A stretch of 64,000 nucleotides of DNA, taken from positions 121,799 to 185,798 of the forward strand of contig NZ_BMWH01000009.1 in assembly GCF_014651135.1 (NCBI RefSeq), written 5' to 3'. The DNA comes from Streptomyces echinoruber. GTDB taxonomy: Bacteria > Actinomycetota > Actinomycetes > Streptomycetales > Streptomycetaceae. Shown here in pieces: positions 33,937 to 42,698 of this stretch. Made by a program: the position numbers and the translations under genes. Numbering within the stretch: the stretch's first letter is position 1; the number at the start of each line of letters is the position of its first letter. The notes under the pieces are model-generated. The model did not search any database, was not told where the DNA came from, and was given only the letters and a program-made list of their open reading frames with translations.

Positions 33937-34943
33937 GCGCGCCGACAAAGGGCGGCGACGCGCGCAGACGCCTCGCCGCCCCCACGCTGGCCATGCTTCC
34001 CCGCGTTGCCGACTCCCTGTCGTTCCTCTACCTCGACATGGTCCGCGTCGTCCAGGACGACACCGGCGTCTGCGCGCAGATCCAGGTCACCGACAACCGG
34101 ACGGACCTCGTCTACATCCCCACCGCAGCACTGTCCTGCCTGCTTCTCGGCCCGGGCGTGTCCATCACCACCCCGGCTCTGGCCACCCTCGCCCGCCACG
34201 GCACCAGCGTGGTGTGTGTCGGAGCAGGCGGCGTACGCGCCTACGCGGGCATCCTGCCCGACTCCCTCACCACCCACTGGCTCGAGCAGCAGGTCGCGGC
34301 ATGGGCCGATCCCGTCCGGCGCCTCGGCGTCGCCACTCGGATGTACGAGATGCGCTTCGGCGACGCCGAGCTTCCCGAAACCGTCACCTTGGACCAACTG
34401 CGCGGGATGGAAGGCCAGCGCATGAAGAGCCTGTACAAGATCCTGGCCCAGCAGCACGGCATCGGCCGCTTCCGCCGCAATTACCACCCCGACCAGTGGC
34501 ATACACAGGACCCCGTCAACCTCGCCCTGTCCGCAGCGAACACCTGCCTGTACGGCATCGTCCACGCGGCCCTGCTCGCTCTGGGACTCTCTCCCGCTCT
34601 TGGCTTCGTCCACGCCGGAACGCAGCACGCCTTCGTCTACGACATCGCCGATCTCTACAAGGCCGAGACCACACTGCCTCTCGCCTTCGCCCTGCACCAG
34701 TCGGCCAACCCCGAGCAGGAAGCCCGCCGCCGCTTCCGCGAAGACCTCCGACTCCTGCGTCTGCTGCCCCGCATCGTCGGAGACGTCCAAACCCTCCTGA
34801 CACCCAAGCGGACGGACACCTCCACCACTCCTGCCGACGCGGAGGAACGCTCCGAGCGACGCGACGTGGACATGGTCCACCTGTGGGATCCCAAGGCAGG
34901 CGTCCTGCCGGCCGGAGTCAACTACGCATCGGGTGGTACGTGA
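33933..34943 (+). CDS. cas1e: Adaptation integrase Cas1e
   Basis: A 336-residue Cas1 of the I-E group. With Cas2 it integrates new spacers at the leader end. The metal-binding residues are visible: Glu in RGMEGQRMKSLY (near 159), His in LGFVHAGTQHAFVYD (near 227) and Asp in IADLYK (near 241). GTG 33933 overlaps the cas6e stop by 3 nt. The C-terminal tail after residue 290 is hydrophilic, with MVHLWDPKAGVLPAGVNYA. Confidence 0.95.
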   Translation: MSAPTKGGDARRRLAAPTLAMLPRVADSLSFLYLDMVRVVQDDTGVCAQIQVTDNRTDLVYIPTAALSCLLLGPGVSITTPALATLARHGTSVVCVGAGGVRAYAGILPDSLTTHWLEQQVAAWADPVRRLGVATRMYEMRFGDAELPETVTLDQLRGMEGQRMKSLYKILAQQHGIGRFRRNYHPDQWHTQDPVNLALSAANTCLYGIVHAALLALGLSPALGFVHAGTQHAFVYDIADLYKAETTLPLAFALHQSANPEQEARRRFREDLRLLRLLPRIVGDVQTLLTPKRTDTSTTPADAEERSERRDVDMVHLWDPKAGVLPAGVNYASGGT

Positions 34944-35260
34944 TGCCGACCATGGTGGTGATCGCCACGACAGCCGTGCCCGATCACCTGCGCGGTGCCC
35001 TGAGCCGCTGGACCAGCGAAGTCGTGCCCGGAATCTTCGTGGGCGCCGTATCGGCCCGCGTACGCGACCAACTCTGGCAAGCCGTCACCGAAACCGTCGG
35101 CAACGGTGCCGCCGTCCTCGTCCACCCCGCTCCGACAGAACAGGGCTATGCCATCCGTACCGCAGGCACTCGCCGCCGCGTCCCCATCGACTTCGACGGC
35201 CTCACCCTCATCCGCATGACAGCCGCCCCCAAAGTAAACAAAGAGCAAAGTCCTTCTTAA
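34943..35260 (+). CDS. cas2e: Adaptation protein Cas2e
   Basis: A 105-residue Cas2 of the E. coli type: MVVIATTAVPDHLRGALSRW, VVPGIFVGAVSARVRDQLW, and RRVPIDFDGLTLIRM. ATG 34943 overlaps the cas1 stop (TGATG). The final codons (NKEQSPS and stop) are encoded by the conserved leader block of array 2, which begins only 18 nt after the stop. Confidence 0.95.
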   Translation: MPTMVVIATTAVPDHLRGALSRWTSEVVPGIFVGAVSARVRDQLWQAVTETVGNGAAVLVHPAPTEQGYAIRTAGTRRRVPIDFDGLTLIRMTAAPKVNKEQSPS

Positions 35261-35277
35261 AGTGCAGGTCGCGAAGG
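35232..35277 (+). promoter_or_regulatory. Leader of CRISPR array 2, overlapping the cas2e 3' end
   Basis: It contains GCAAAG, 12 nt, TGCAGGTC, 7 nt, then the first repeat, the same layout as the array 1 leader. The GCAAAG block lies within cas2e codons, and the 35231-35262 stretch is A-rich. Promoter and integration signals therefore share DNA with the cas2e coding end. Confidence 0.75.
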
Positions 35278-36526
35278 GTCCTCCCCGCCGACGCGGGGGT
35301 GTTCCGGTGCTGTCGCGGTGCGGGTCGGCCGGGTCGTTGTCCTCCCCGCCGACGCGGGGGTGTTCCGCCGGCCTGCCGGAGGGCGCTCACCACGCTGTCG
35401 TCCTCCCCGCCGACGCGGGGGTGTTCCGAAGTGCACGTGCCCGTCTCTGATCGCGGAGCGGTCCTCCCCGCCGACGCGGGGGTGTTCCGCGGGAGGCGGT
35501 GTGCTACCAGCGTCGAGAGGAGTCCTCCCCGCCGACGCGGGGGTGTTCCGATCACCGTCAACACCTCGTCTCAGGTGTACTCGTCCTCCCCGCCGACGCG
35601 GGGGTGTTCCATAGAGGAGCCCCTCCGGCGCGTGGGGGTGGGAGTCCTCCCCGCCGACGCGGGGGTGTTCCGCGATGTGAGCACTGCTGCTTGTCCCCGA
35701 TTTCGTCCTCCCCGCCGACGCGGGGGTGTTCCGTCCGGGTCGATAGTGGCGATGTAGTGCTGGCGGTCCTCCCCGCCGACGCGGGGGTGTTCCGTCGCCG
35801 CCCTCGTCTAGCGGGACGCTGAAGCTGTCCTCCCCGCCGACGCGGGGGTGTTCCGACGTGGTGGAACTGGGCGACCGCGCCCTCATAGTCCTCCCCGCCG
35901 ACGCGGGGGTGTTCCGTTCTCTGGGTCCAGCTCCGCCGCCCTCGACCGGTCCTCCCCGCCGACGCGGGGGTGTTCCGATCGATCCGGACTGGAACCCGGC
36001 GTGGCCGGCGTCCTCCCCGCCGACGCGGGGGTGTTCCGCAGGCCAAGTGGTTGCCGATGCGGGGGTTGTAGTCCTCCCCGCCGACGCGGGGGTGTTCCGT
36101 CGGTACGGCGACTCTAAATAGGCGTTAGGCCGTCCTCCCCGCCGACGCGGGGGTGTTCCGAACACCTCGAGGTCCATGCCGCGGCAGGCGGCGTCCTCCC
36201 CGCCGACGCGGGGGGTGTTCCGCCCTGCGCCTGCTGCTCCAGTCCCGTGCCCCAGTCCTCCCCGCCGACGCGGGGGTGTTCCGCCGCACCGTGCCCGCCA
36301 AGACCGGCGCCCGCTGTCCTCCCCGCCGACGCGGGGGTGTTCCGTCCAGCCCCTGACGGTGCAACGCGTCCACCGCGTCCTCCCCGCCGACGCGGGGGTG
36401 TTCCGACCTACCAGGCCCTCAAGGACAAGGGCCTGCCGTCCTCCCCGCCGACGCAGGGGTGTTCCGGGGACGAGGGCGGCCCAGGAGCGCTTCTCCTTGT
36501 CCTCCCCGCCGACGCGGGGGTGTTCC
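35278..36526 (+). CRISPR. CRISPR array 2, type I-E, 21 repeats and 20 spacers
   Basis: Twenty-one repeats from 35278 to 36499 at 61-nt period, identical to the array 1 repeat in reverse orientation, so the arrays are transcribed away from the cas genes on both sides. The leader is on the left. Degeneration is concentrated toward the right (trailer) end: an inserted G in the repeat at 36193 and GACGCAGGGG at 36438. The fourth spacer (35489-35521) matches an array 1 spacer at 31 of 33 positions. Confidence 0.98.
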
Positions 36527-36869
36527 GTCGGCCTTTCCATGGGCAGGTCGTAGACATCGTGTCCGGCTTTGAGATCTCCGAGTTCCCAGGTGACGTCGGT
36601 AAGGGAGCAGGTCAGGTGGGTGGGGCGTCGTTCCACGCGTGCTGGCGGGTGATGGTGCTGGTGGTGTCGATGCTGGCGCCTTGGCCGAGGGCGGGCAGGT
36701 GCGCGCCGTCGGGGCGTTGGGCGGTGGGCGGGGTGCGGAGGGCGCGACTGTGGTGGTCGGCGCTGGTGCCGGTGGCCGGCTCGATGGGGGCGAGTTCGTA
36801 GGTGATGCGGCGCAGGCGTGGCTTGAGGCTCTTGTCGGTGTTCTCGGGCAGCTTCCATGCGAAGTGCAC
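36527..36869 (-). pseudogene. Gene remnant next to CRISPR array 2
   Basis: On the minus strand, MHFAWKLPENTDKSLKPRLR continues through RRITYELAPIEPATG to a stop at 36612. An adjacent frame then reads plausibly on (HLTCSLTDVTWELGDLKAGH, DVYDLPMERP) into the array, suggesting one protein broken by a frameshift and truncated at the array trailer. No family was recognised. Confidence 0.35.
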
Positions 36870-36916
36870 GCGGGTTGGGATTCGCCGTCGTCGTCGTCAT
36901 TCGCCTCCGGTGTTCG

Positions 36917-37744
36917 TCACCATCCCGACCAGCCCGGTCGTGCGCGTCGGCCGAAGATCAGGCCGCGGGGTTCGGGCGGTGGTGTGGTGCCGGGGCGCAG
37001 GGGCAGGGCGAGGAGCATGCCGGCGAGGAAGCCGATGACGTGGGCGGCGTAGGCCACCGTGCCGGCCTGGGAGACGCCCTGACCGGAGGAGTACACCGCC
37101 TGCAGCACGAACCAGAAGCCCAGCACGATCCAGGCCGGCAGGCGCAGCGGCAGGAAGATCAGGAAGGGGACGAGGACCCAGACGCGGGCCCTCGGGTACA
37201 GCACCAGGTAGGCGCCCAGCACTCCGGCGATCGCGCCGGAGGCGCCGATCAGGGGGTCGGACGAGTCGGCGTTGAGCAGCGCGAAGCCGTACCCGGCCGC
37301 GTACCCGCACACGACGTAGAAGAGGAAGAACCGCACGTGCCCCATGCGGTCCTCGATGTTGTTGCCGAAGATCCACAGGAAGAGCATGTTGCCCAGCAGG
37401 TGCAGCCAGCTGCCGTGCACGAACATCGCCGTGAACACCGACAGCTCGGGCGACTTGTCGTAGCCGGGCGGGGCGACGATGCAGCCCGGGCCGTGCGTGC
37501 CGACACCGATGCCGCCGGTGGGCACCACCCGCGGCATCTGGTGGTGGATCAGCTCCCGCGGCACCGCCGCGTAGTGCTCCAGGAACGCCTGCAGGTGGCA
37601 CAGCTGCGACAGGCTGCTCTCGCCGGCCACGGAACCGGCGACCCCGGGCGTGGCCAGAAACACGAGGACGTTCGCGGCGATCAGGGCGTACGTCACCCAG
37701 GGGGTGCGCCGCACCGGGTTCACATCATGGACGGGAATGACCAC
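36917..37744 (-). CDS. Rhomboid-family intramembrane serine protease
   Basis: A membrane protein of about 275 residues with six or so membrane segments. The catalytic Ser lies in LIGASGAIAGVLGAY and the His in YAAHVIGFLAGMLL; the preceding HLLGNMLFLWIFGNNIEDRM is the usual oxyanion helix region. It cleaves membrane-spanning substrates within the bilayer; substrates are unknown. GTG 37744 (VIPVHDVNPVRRTPW) is the likeliest start; an open frame extends 34 codons further upstream. It marks the right border of the CRISPR island, where ordinary chromosomal synteny resumes. Confidence 0.87.
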   Translation of the reverse strand: MVIPVHDVNPVRRTPWVTYALIAANVLVFLATPGVAGSVAGESSLSQLCHLQAFLEHYAAVPRELIHHQMPRVVPTGGIGVGTHGPGCIVAPPGYDKSPELSVFTAMFVHGSWLHLLGNMLFLWIFGNNIEDRMGHVRFFLFYVVCGYAAGYGFALLNADSSDPLIGASGAIAGVLGAYLVLYPRARVWVLVPFLIFLPLRLPAWIVLGFWFVLQAVYSSGQGVSQAGTVAYAAHVIGFLAGMLLALPLRPGTTPPPEPRGLIFGRRARPGWSGW

Positions 37745-37886
37745 GTGGAAGTAGTGCCCCGGATGCGGCCGGTTTATCGGCCGCCGGGCGAACCGGTGAA
37801 CACGCGGGTCGTCGGTTGCGTATGTCTCGTCAACCGCCCGCGGCACGGGGAAGGCGTGCCGCGGGGATCGACGTGAGGATCAGGCG

Positions 37887-38210
37887 ATGAACGACCGAGT
37901 TACTCCTCCGGCAGTCTCCGCGATGCACGCCCTGCCCGACGGCGAGGCGGAGCTCTCCCTGGTGGTGCGGCTCCCCTGGGAGGACGTCGCCCGGCTCGGC
38001 CAGGAGGCCGGGCGGCTGGCCCAGCAGATGCAGCGCCCGGTCACGCTCGACGAGGCGGTGAGCCACCGGCTGCGCTCCGCCCGGGCCACGGCCGCGCACG
38101 CCAGGCCGGCGGGGGAGCAGCCGGTCGCCACCGGCGGGGGGTCGGCCGGCGGGGGATCGGTCGGCGGGGGATCGGTCGCCTCGCTGCCGCGGATCAGCGG
38201 CAGCGCGTGA
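37887..38210 (+). CDS. Small conserved hypothetical protein
   Basis: A 107-residue protein with an alpha/beta core (ELSLVVRLPWEDVARLGQEA, then GRLAQQMQRPVTLDEAVSHR) and a glycine-rich tail (GGGSAGGGSVGGGSV). No signal peptide or membrane segment. ATG follows GAGGATCAGGCG. Its stop codon lies in the first unit of the 26-bp tandem repeat. The function is unknown. Confidence 0.55.
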   Translation: MNDRVTPPAVSAMHALPDGEAELSLVVRLPWEDVARLGQEAGRLAQQMQRPVTLDEAVSHRLRSARATAAHARPAGEQPVATGGGSAGGGSVGGGSVASLPRISGSA

Positions 38211-38430
38211 ATCCGGTGCTGTGCGGCAGCATGTGAGTTTGGTGCTGCGCGGCGGGTGTGCGTGCGGTGCTGCGCGGCAGCGCGTGAACCCGGCGCTGCA
38301 CGGCCGCATGTGAATCCGACGCTGCGCGGCAGCGCGTGAACCCGGCGCTGCGCGGCCGCGTGTGAGTTTGGTGCTGCGCGGCGGGTGTGCGTGCGGTGCT
38401 GCGCGGCAGCGCGTGAACCCGGTGCTACGA
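38202..38430. repeat. 26-bp tandem repeat, about nine units
   Basis: Units such as AGCGCGTGAACCCGGCGCTG followed by CGCGGC repeat nine times with variants, filling the space between two convergent genes. A two-unit block (GAGTTTGGTGCTGCGCGGCG onward) is itself duplicated. The first unit carries the stop of the left gene (38208-38210) and the last reaches the stop of the right gene (38425-38427). Confidence 0.9.
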
Positions 38431-39825
38431 CGTGTTCTCCCGGACCTTCGACGCAGCCTTCCTGGCGGCCACCAGGACCGGGTCCCACACCGGTGAGAAC
38501 GGAGGGGCGTAGCCCAGGTCCAGGAACGTCATCTGTTCCACCGTCAGACCGGCCGTGAGGGCGACCGCGGCGATGTCGACGCGCTTCCCCGCGCCCTCAC
38601 GGCCGACGATCTGCACCCCGAGGAGACGGCCGGTGCGGTGCTCGGCGAGCATCTTGACGGTCATGGGGGAGGCACCGGGGTAGTAGCCGGCGCGGCTGGT
38701 CGACTCCACGACGACCGTCTCGTGGCGCAGCCCGGCGCGCCGCGCGTCCTTCTCGCGCAGCCCGGTGCGGGCGATCTCCAGGTCGCACACCTTGCTGACC
38801 GCGGTGCCGACCACGCCGGGGAAGGTGGCGTAGCCGCCGCCCGCGTTGGTGCCGATGATCTGCCCGTGCTTGTTGGCGTGCGTGCCGAGCGGGACGTGCC
38901 GGTACTGCCCGGAGACCAGGTCGAGGACCTCCACGCAGTCGCCGCCGGCCCAGATGTTCTCGTGCCCGCGCACCCGCATCGCCCGGTCCGTCAGCAGCCC
39001 CCCGTGCTCCCCGAGCGGCAGCCCCGCCGCCTGCGCGAGCGTCGTCTCGGGCCGTACGCCGATGCCCAGCACCACCACGTCCGCCGGGAACTCGGCGTCC
39101 CGCACGGCCACCGCGCGCACCCGCCCGTCCTCCCCGGTGAGGACCTCGGTGACCTCGGTGTCGTTGACCATGGTGATGCCGAGTCCCTCCATGGCCCTGC
39201 GCACCAGGCGGCCCATGTCGGCGTCGAGGGTGGCCATCGGCTCCCGGCCGCGGTTGACGACGGTCACCCGGTAGCCGCGGTTGATGAGCGCCTCGGCCAT
39301 CTCCACGCCGATGTAGCCGGCGCCGACCACCACGGCGCGCCGCCCGGGTGTGCGGGCGAGGGTGTCGAGGAGCTCCTGGCCGTCGTCGAGGGTCTGCACC
39401 CCGTGCACCCCGGGCGCGTCGATGCCCGGCAGGGCGGGCCGGACCGGCCGCGCCCCGGTCGCGATCACGAGCTTGTCGTACGACGTCCACGTCTCCGTCC
39501 CGGAGTCGAGCTCCCGCGCCCGCACCCGCCCGCGCGCCACGTCGATCTCCGTGACCTCGGTGCGCAGCCGCAGGTCGATGCCCCGCGCGCGGTGCTCCTC
39601 GGGTGTGCGGGCGACCAGGGCGTCCCGGTCGGGGACCTGGCCGCCGACCCAGTAGGGGATGCCGCAGGCGGAGAACGAGGTGAACCGGCCGCGTTCGAAC
39701 GCCACGATCTCCAGCTCGTCCGGCCCCCGCAGCCGGCGCGCCTGCGAGGCCGCGGACATGCCGGCGGCGTCCGCGCCGATCACGACCAGTCGTTCCCGTC
39801 CCCGGCGTGCACGGCTCATGTTCAT
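38425..39825 (-). CDS. FAD/NAD(P)-dependent pyridine nucleotide-disulfide oxidoreductase, CoA-disulfide reductase-like
   Basis: A 466-residue flavoprotein with FAD-binding LVVIGADAAGMSAAS, a single redox Cys (about residue 54, FSACGIPYWVGG) as in CoA-disulfide reductases and NADH oxidases, the NAD(P)-binding RAVVVGAGYIGVEMAEALI, and the second FAD motif NIWAGGDCVEV. It probably reduces CoA disulfide or a persulfide. The ATG has no ribosome binding site; TACCGT (39837-39832) lies 6 nt upstream, so it is probably leaderless. Divergent promoters are unlikely, since the neighbour DUF4349 is on the same strand. Confidence 0.85.
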   Translation of the reverse strand: MNMSRARRGRERLVVIGADAAGMSAASQARRLRGPDELEIVAFERGRFTSFSACGIPYWVGGQVPDRDALVARTPEEHRARGIDLRLRTEVTEIDVARGRVRARELDSGTETWTSYDKLVIATGARPVRPALPGIDAPGVHGVQTLDDGQELLDTLARTPGRRAVVVGAGYIGVEMAEALINRGYRVTVVNRGREPMATLDADMGRLVRRAMEGLGITMVNDTEVTEVLTGEDGRVRAVAVRDAEFPADVVVLGIGVRPETTLAQAAGLPLGEHGGLLTDRAMRVRGHENIWAGGDCVEVLDLVSGQYRHVPLGTHANKHGQIIGTNAGGGYATFPGVVGTAVSKVCDLEIARTGLREKDARRAGLRHETVVVESTSRAGYYPGASPMTVKMLAEHRTGRLLGVQIVGREGAGKRVDIAAVALTAGLTVEQMTFLDLGYAPPFSPVWDPVLVAARKAASKVRENTS

Positions 39826-39917
39826 GCCGACACGGTACGGGGAGGGCCGGGGCGGGGGAACGACGGGAGGCCCGGCCCGCTCCCGTCCGGTGTGCGACTC
39901 GCCCCGGGCGGGACCGG

Positions 39918-39976
39918 GCGAGACCAAGCGGGAGCGGACGGGAGCGGACGGGACTGGACGGGGACTGGACGGGAGA
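39918..39976. repeat. Short tandem repeat downstream of the DUF4349 gene
   Basis: Four to five units of about 11 bp (CGGGAGCGGA, then CGGGACTGGA) end 3 nt from the minus-strand stop codon of the DUF4349 gene (39979). Confidence 0.6.
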
Positions 39977-39978
39977 CG

Positions 39979-41037
39979 TCAGTTCCGCTCGCCGCTCTCC
40001 TCCGCGCGCACCGGCCGGGCCGCCGGCAGCGGCCCCGGCACGGCGGCGGGCGTGGCGGGCGCGGCGGGCGCCGGGCGGCGCGGCAGGCGGGGCCGGACGA
40101 CGCGCACCCACAGCGCGGCGAGCAGCGCGGCCAGGGCGGCGAACGGCAGTACCGCGCCCAGGACCAGCGCGATCCAGCGCAGCATCGTCAGGAACGCGTG
40201 CCAGCCGCCGGCGAGGGCGTCGGCGAAGCTGGGCTCGTCGTCGCCGGAGGAACGGGCACCGGGGGTCTCGGAGAGCGACAGGGTGATGGTGGCGAGGCTG
40301 GTGCGGTCCTTCAGCGAGGCCTGCTGGGCCAGCAGGGACTCCAGGTCGGCCTCGCGGCGGCTGAGCTCGCCCTCCAGCTCCACCACGTCACCGATCTTCG
40401 TCGCCCGGTCCATCAGGGCCCGCACGCGCGCGACGCTGGCCCGCTGGGACTTGATGCGGCTGTCCACGTCGACGACCTGGTCGGTGACGTCCTGCGCCTT
40501 CGCGGTGCGCTCGATCAGCTTGCCGGAACCCGCCAGGCCGGTGAGGACGGCGTCGTACCGCTCGGTGGGCACGCGCAGCACCAGTTCGGTGCGCTCGTGT
40601 CCCTCCTCGTCCCGGGTGGTGGTCTCGTTGCCGACGTAGCCGCCCGCGTCCTCGGCGGCGGCCCGGGCCGCGCGCAGGGCCTTCGGCACGTCCTCGACCT
40701 GCACGGTGAGCGAGGCGGTCCGGATGATCCGGTCGGCGGTGGGCCGCGCCGCCGCGGCCTGCCGGCCGCCGGCCGAGGCGGAGCCGTCGGCGGCACCGCG
40801 CCCGCTCGCGTCGCGGGCGGCGGCCTTGTCGCCGGCGGAACTGCCCGAACCGGTGTCGTCCGCGCCGCTGCAGCCGGCCAGTGCGAGGGTGGCGGCGAGC
40901 AGCAGCCCGGCCGCGGCCCGGACGTGCCGGCGCGCGGAACGACGGACGGAACGGTGCACGGAATGGGGCACGGAACGGTGCACGGAGCGATGGACGAGAC
41001 GACGGACGGAACGGTGTGCGGAACATCGGGCGCGCAT
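39979..41037 (-). CDS. DUF4349 domain-containing lipoprotein
   Basis: A 352-residue membrane-anchored protein. Lipobox LALAGC lies at about residues 52-57. The DUF4349 domain starts near residue 100 (RIIRTASLTVQVEDVPKALR), followed by a long coiled coil (about 190-240) and a C-terminal membrane segment (IALVLGAVLPFAALAALLAA). The region before the signal peptide is abnormally long (about 40 residues) and built of HRSVRR-type repeats encoded by about 15-bp DNA repeats at 40940-41030. ATG 41037 has GGGGGAGA. The function is unknown. Confidence 0.8.
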   Translation of the reverse strand: MRARCSAHRSVRRLVHRSVHRSVPHSVHRSVRRSARRHVRAAAGLLLAATLALAGCSGADDTGSGSSAGDKAAARDASGRGAADGSASAGGRQAAAARPTADRIIRTASLTVQVEDVPKALRAARAAAEDAGGYVGNETTTRDEEGHERTELVLRVPTERYDAVLTGLAGSGKLIERTAKAQDVTDQVVDVDSRIKSQRASVARVRALMDRATKIGDVVELEGELSRREADLESLLAQQASLKDRTSLATITLSLSETPGARSSGDDEPSFADALAGGWHAFLTMLRWIALVLGAVLPFAALAALLAALWVRVVRPRLPRRPAPAAPATPAAVPGPLPAARPVRAEESGERN

Positions 41038-41199
41038 GCGGGTCTCCCCCGAGGGTCGTGATCGGGCACGTTCCCTCCTTCGACGCGCGGGCCGGACCGG
41101 ACGTTGGGCGCGGACGGTTCCGATGCGGTCACGACCGGGACTCGGTGGGGCCACAGGGCCCTGGCGTGGGCGCCGAGGGCGTCTGAGAAGGTGGGAGCC

Positions 41200-42693
41200 A
41201 TGAGCGCATCGCACCCGGACACGGGCCACGTCGTCGTCATCGGAGCCGGCATCGCGGGGCTGGCCGCCGCGCACCGGCTGCTGGGGCGCGGCGCCCGCGT
41301 GACCGTGCTGGAGGCCGCCGACCGCGTCGGCGGCAAGCTGCTGCCCGGCGAGATCGCGGGCGTGCGCGTCGACCTGGGCGCCGAGTCGATGCTGGCCCGC
41401 CGCCCCGAGGCGGTCGCCCTCGCGCACGAGACGGGCCTCGCCGGCCGGCTCCAGCCGCCCGCCACCACCAGCGCCTCGCTCTGGACCCGCGGCGTCCTGC
41501 GCCCTCTGCCCAAGGGGCACGTCATGGGCGTGCCCGGCACCGCCTCGGCCCTGGCCGGCGTCCTGTCGCAGGAGGGCCTGGCCCGCATCGAGCGCGACGC
41601 CGACCTGCCGCCCACGCCGATCGGCGACGACGTGGCGGTGGGCGAGTACGTCGCGGCCAGACTGGGCCGCGAGGTCGTCGACCGCCTGGTGGAGCCGCTG
41701 CTGGGCGGGGTGTACGCGGGCGACGCGTACCGCATCTCCCTGCGCTCGGCCGTCCCCCAGCTGTTCGCCGCCGCCCGCACGCACGCGTCGCTGACGGAGG
41801 CGGTGCGCGAGATCCAGGCGAAGGCCGCCGCGGGCCCGCAGACCGGGCCGGTGTTCCTGGGCATCGAGGGCGGCGTGGGCACCCTGCCGCTCGCCGTGGC
41901 CGACGCGGTGCGCGCCCGCGGCGGCGAGATCCGCACCGGCACCCCGGCCACCGCGCTGCGCCGGGAGGCGCACGGCTGGCGGGTCACCGCGGGCGGGGAG
42001 AGCCTGCGCGCCGACGCGGTCGTCGTCGCCGTACCCGCCCCGGCCGCCGCCGCCCTGCTGCGTGCCGAGGCGCCCGCCGCCGCGGCCGAGCTGGCCGCCG
42101 TCGAGTACGCCTCCATGGCCCTGGTCACCCTCGCCTACCGCCGCGCCGACGTCCGCCTGCCCGACGGCAGCGGCTTCCTGGTGCCGCCGGTCGACGGGCG
42201 CGCCGTCAAGGCATCCACCTTCGCCTCCCAGAAGTGGCGCTGGATCGCCGAGGACGATCCGGAGGTGGTGGTGCTGCGCACCTCCCTGGGGCGCTACGGC
42301 GAGACGGAGATCCTCGACCGCGACGACGCCGACCTCGTCGACGTCTCCCGCCACGACCTGCGCGAGGCCGCCGGCCTGGACGCCGAGCCCGTCCAGACCC
42401 GGGTCACCCGCTGGCAGGACGGCCTGCCCCAGTACCCGGTCGGCCACCACGCGCGCGTGGCCCGCGTCCGCGAGCACGTCGCCAAGCTGCCCGGCCTCGC
42501 CGTGTGCGGCGCGGTGTACGACGGCGTGGGCATCCCGGCGTGCATCGCCAGCGCCCACGCCGCGGTGGACCGGATCGCCGGCGACCTGCCCCGGGCGGCC
42601 GGACCGAGCGACCGCCCGGGGCAGGGCCCGGTCCATCCGGGGCAGGGCCCGGTCCACCCGGTGCAGAGCCCGCACGCAGAAGCAGGAGAATGA
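41200..42693 (+). CDS. hemY: Coproporphyrinogen III oxidase / protoporphyrinogen oxidase (HemY/CgoX)
   Basis: A 497-residue FAD enzyme. The dinucleotide motif is [20 protein letters not shown] at the N-terminus. [20 protein letters not shown] and the C-terminal [18 protein letters not shown] are typical of the HemY group. In actinobacteria this enzyme oxidises coproporphyrinogen III to coproporphyrin III, and the adjacent hemQ confirms that route. ATG 41200 has GGTGGGAG. The end has the repeat [16 protein letters not shown]. The stop overlaps an in-frame ATG of the hemQ region. Confidence 0.93.
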   Translation: MSASHPDTGHVVVIGAGIAGLAAAHRLLGRGARVTVLEAADRVGGKLLPGEIAGVRVDLGAESMLARRPEAVALAHETGLAGRLQPPATTSASLWTRGVLRPLPKGHVMGVPGTASALAGVLSQEGLARIERDADLPPTPIGDDVAVGEYVAARLGREVVDRLVEPLLGGVYAGDAYRISLRSAVPQLFAAARTHASLTEAVREIQAKAAAGPQTGPVFLGIEGGVGTLPLAVADAVRARGGEIRTGTPATALRREAHGWRVTAGGESLRADAVVVAVPAPAAAALLRAEAPAAAAELAAVEYASMALVTLAYRRADVRLPDGSGFLVPPVDGRAVKASTFASQKWRWIAEDDPEVVVLRTSLGRYGETEILDRDDADLVDVSRHDLREAAGLDAEPVQTRVTRWQDGLPQYPVGHHARVARVREHVAKLPGLAVCGAVYDGVGIPACIASAHAAVDRIAGDLPRAAGPSDRPGQGPVHPGQGPVHPVQSPHAEAGE

Positions 42694-42698
42694 ATTCC

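Noticed and set aside
22327..36916. Integrase, transposase or tRNA-associated att site bounding the island
   Set aside because: I searched both strands by eye and found no such gene, tRNA or obvious direct repeat at the borders.
42690..42698. ATG 42690 as the hemQ start
   Set aside because: The AGGAG ends 1 nt before it, too close; ATG 42699 at 10 nt gives the expected MSDDAP start.
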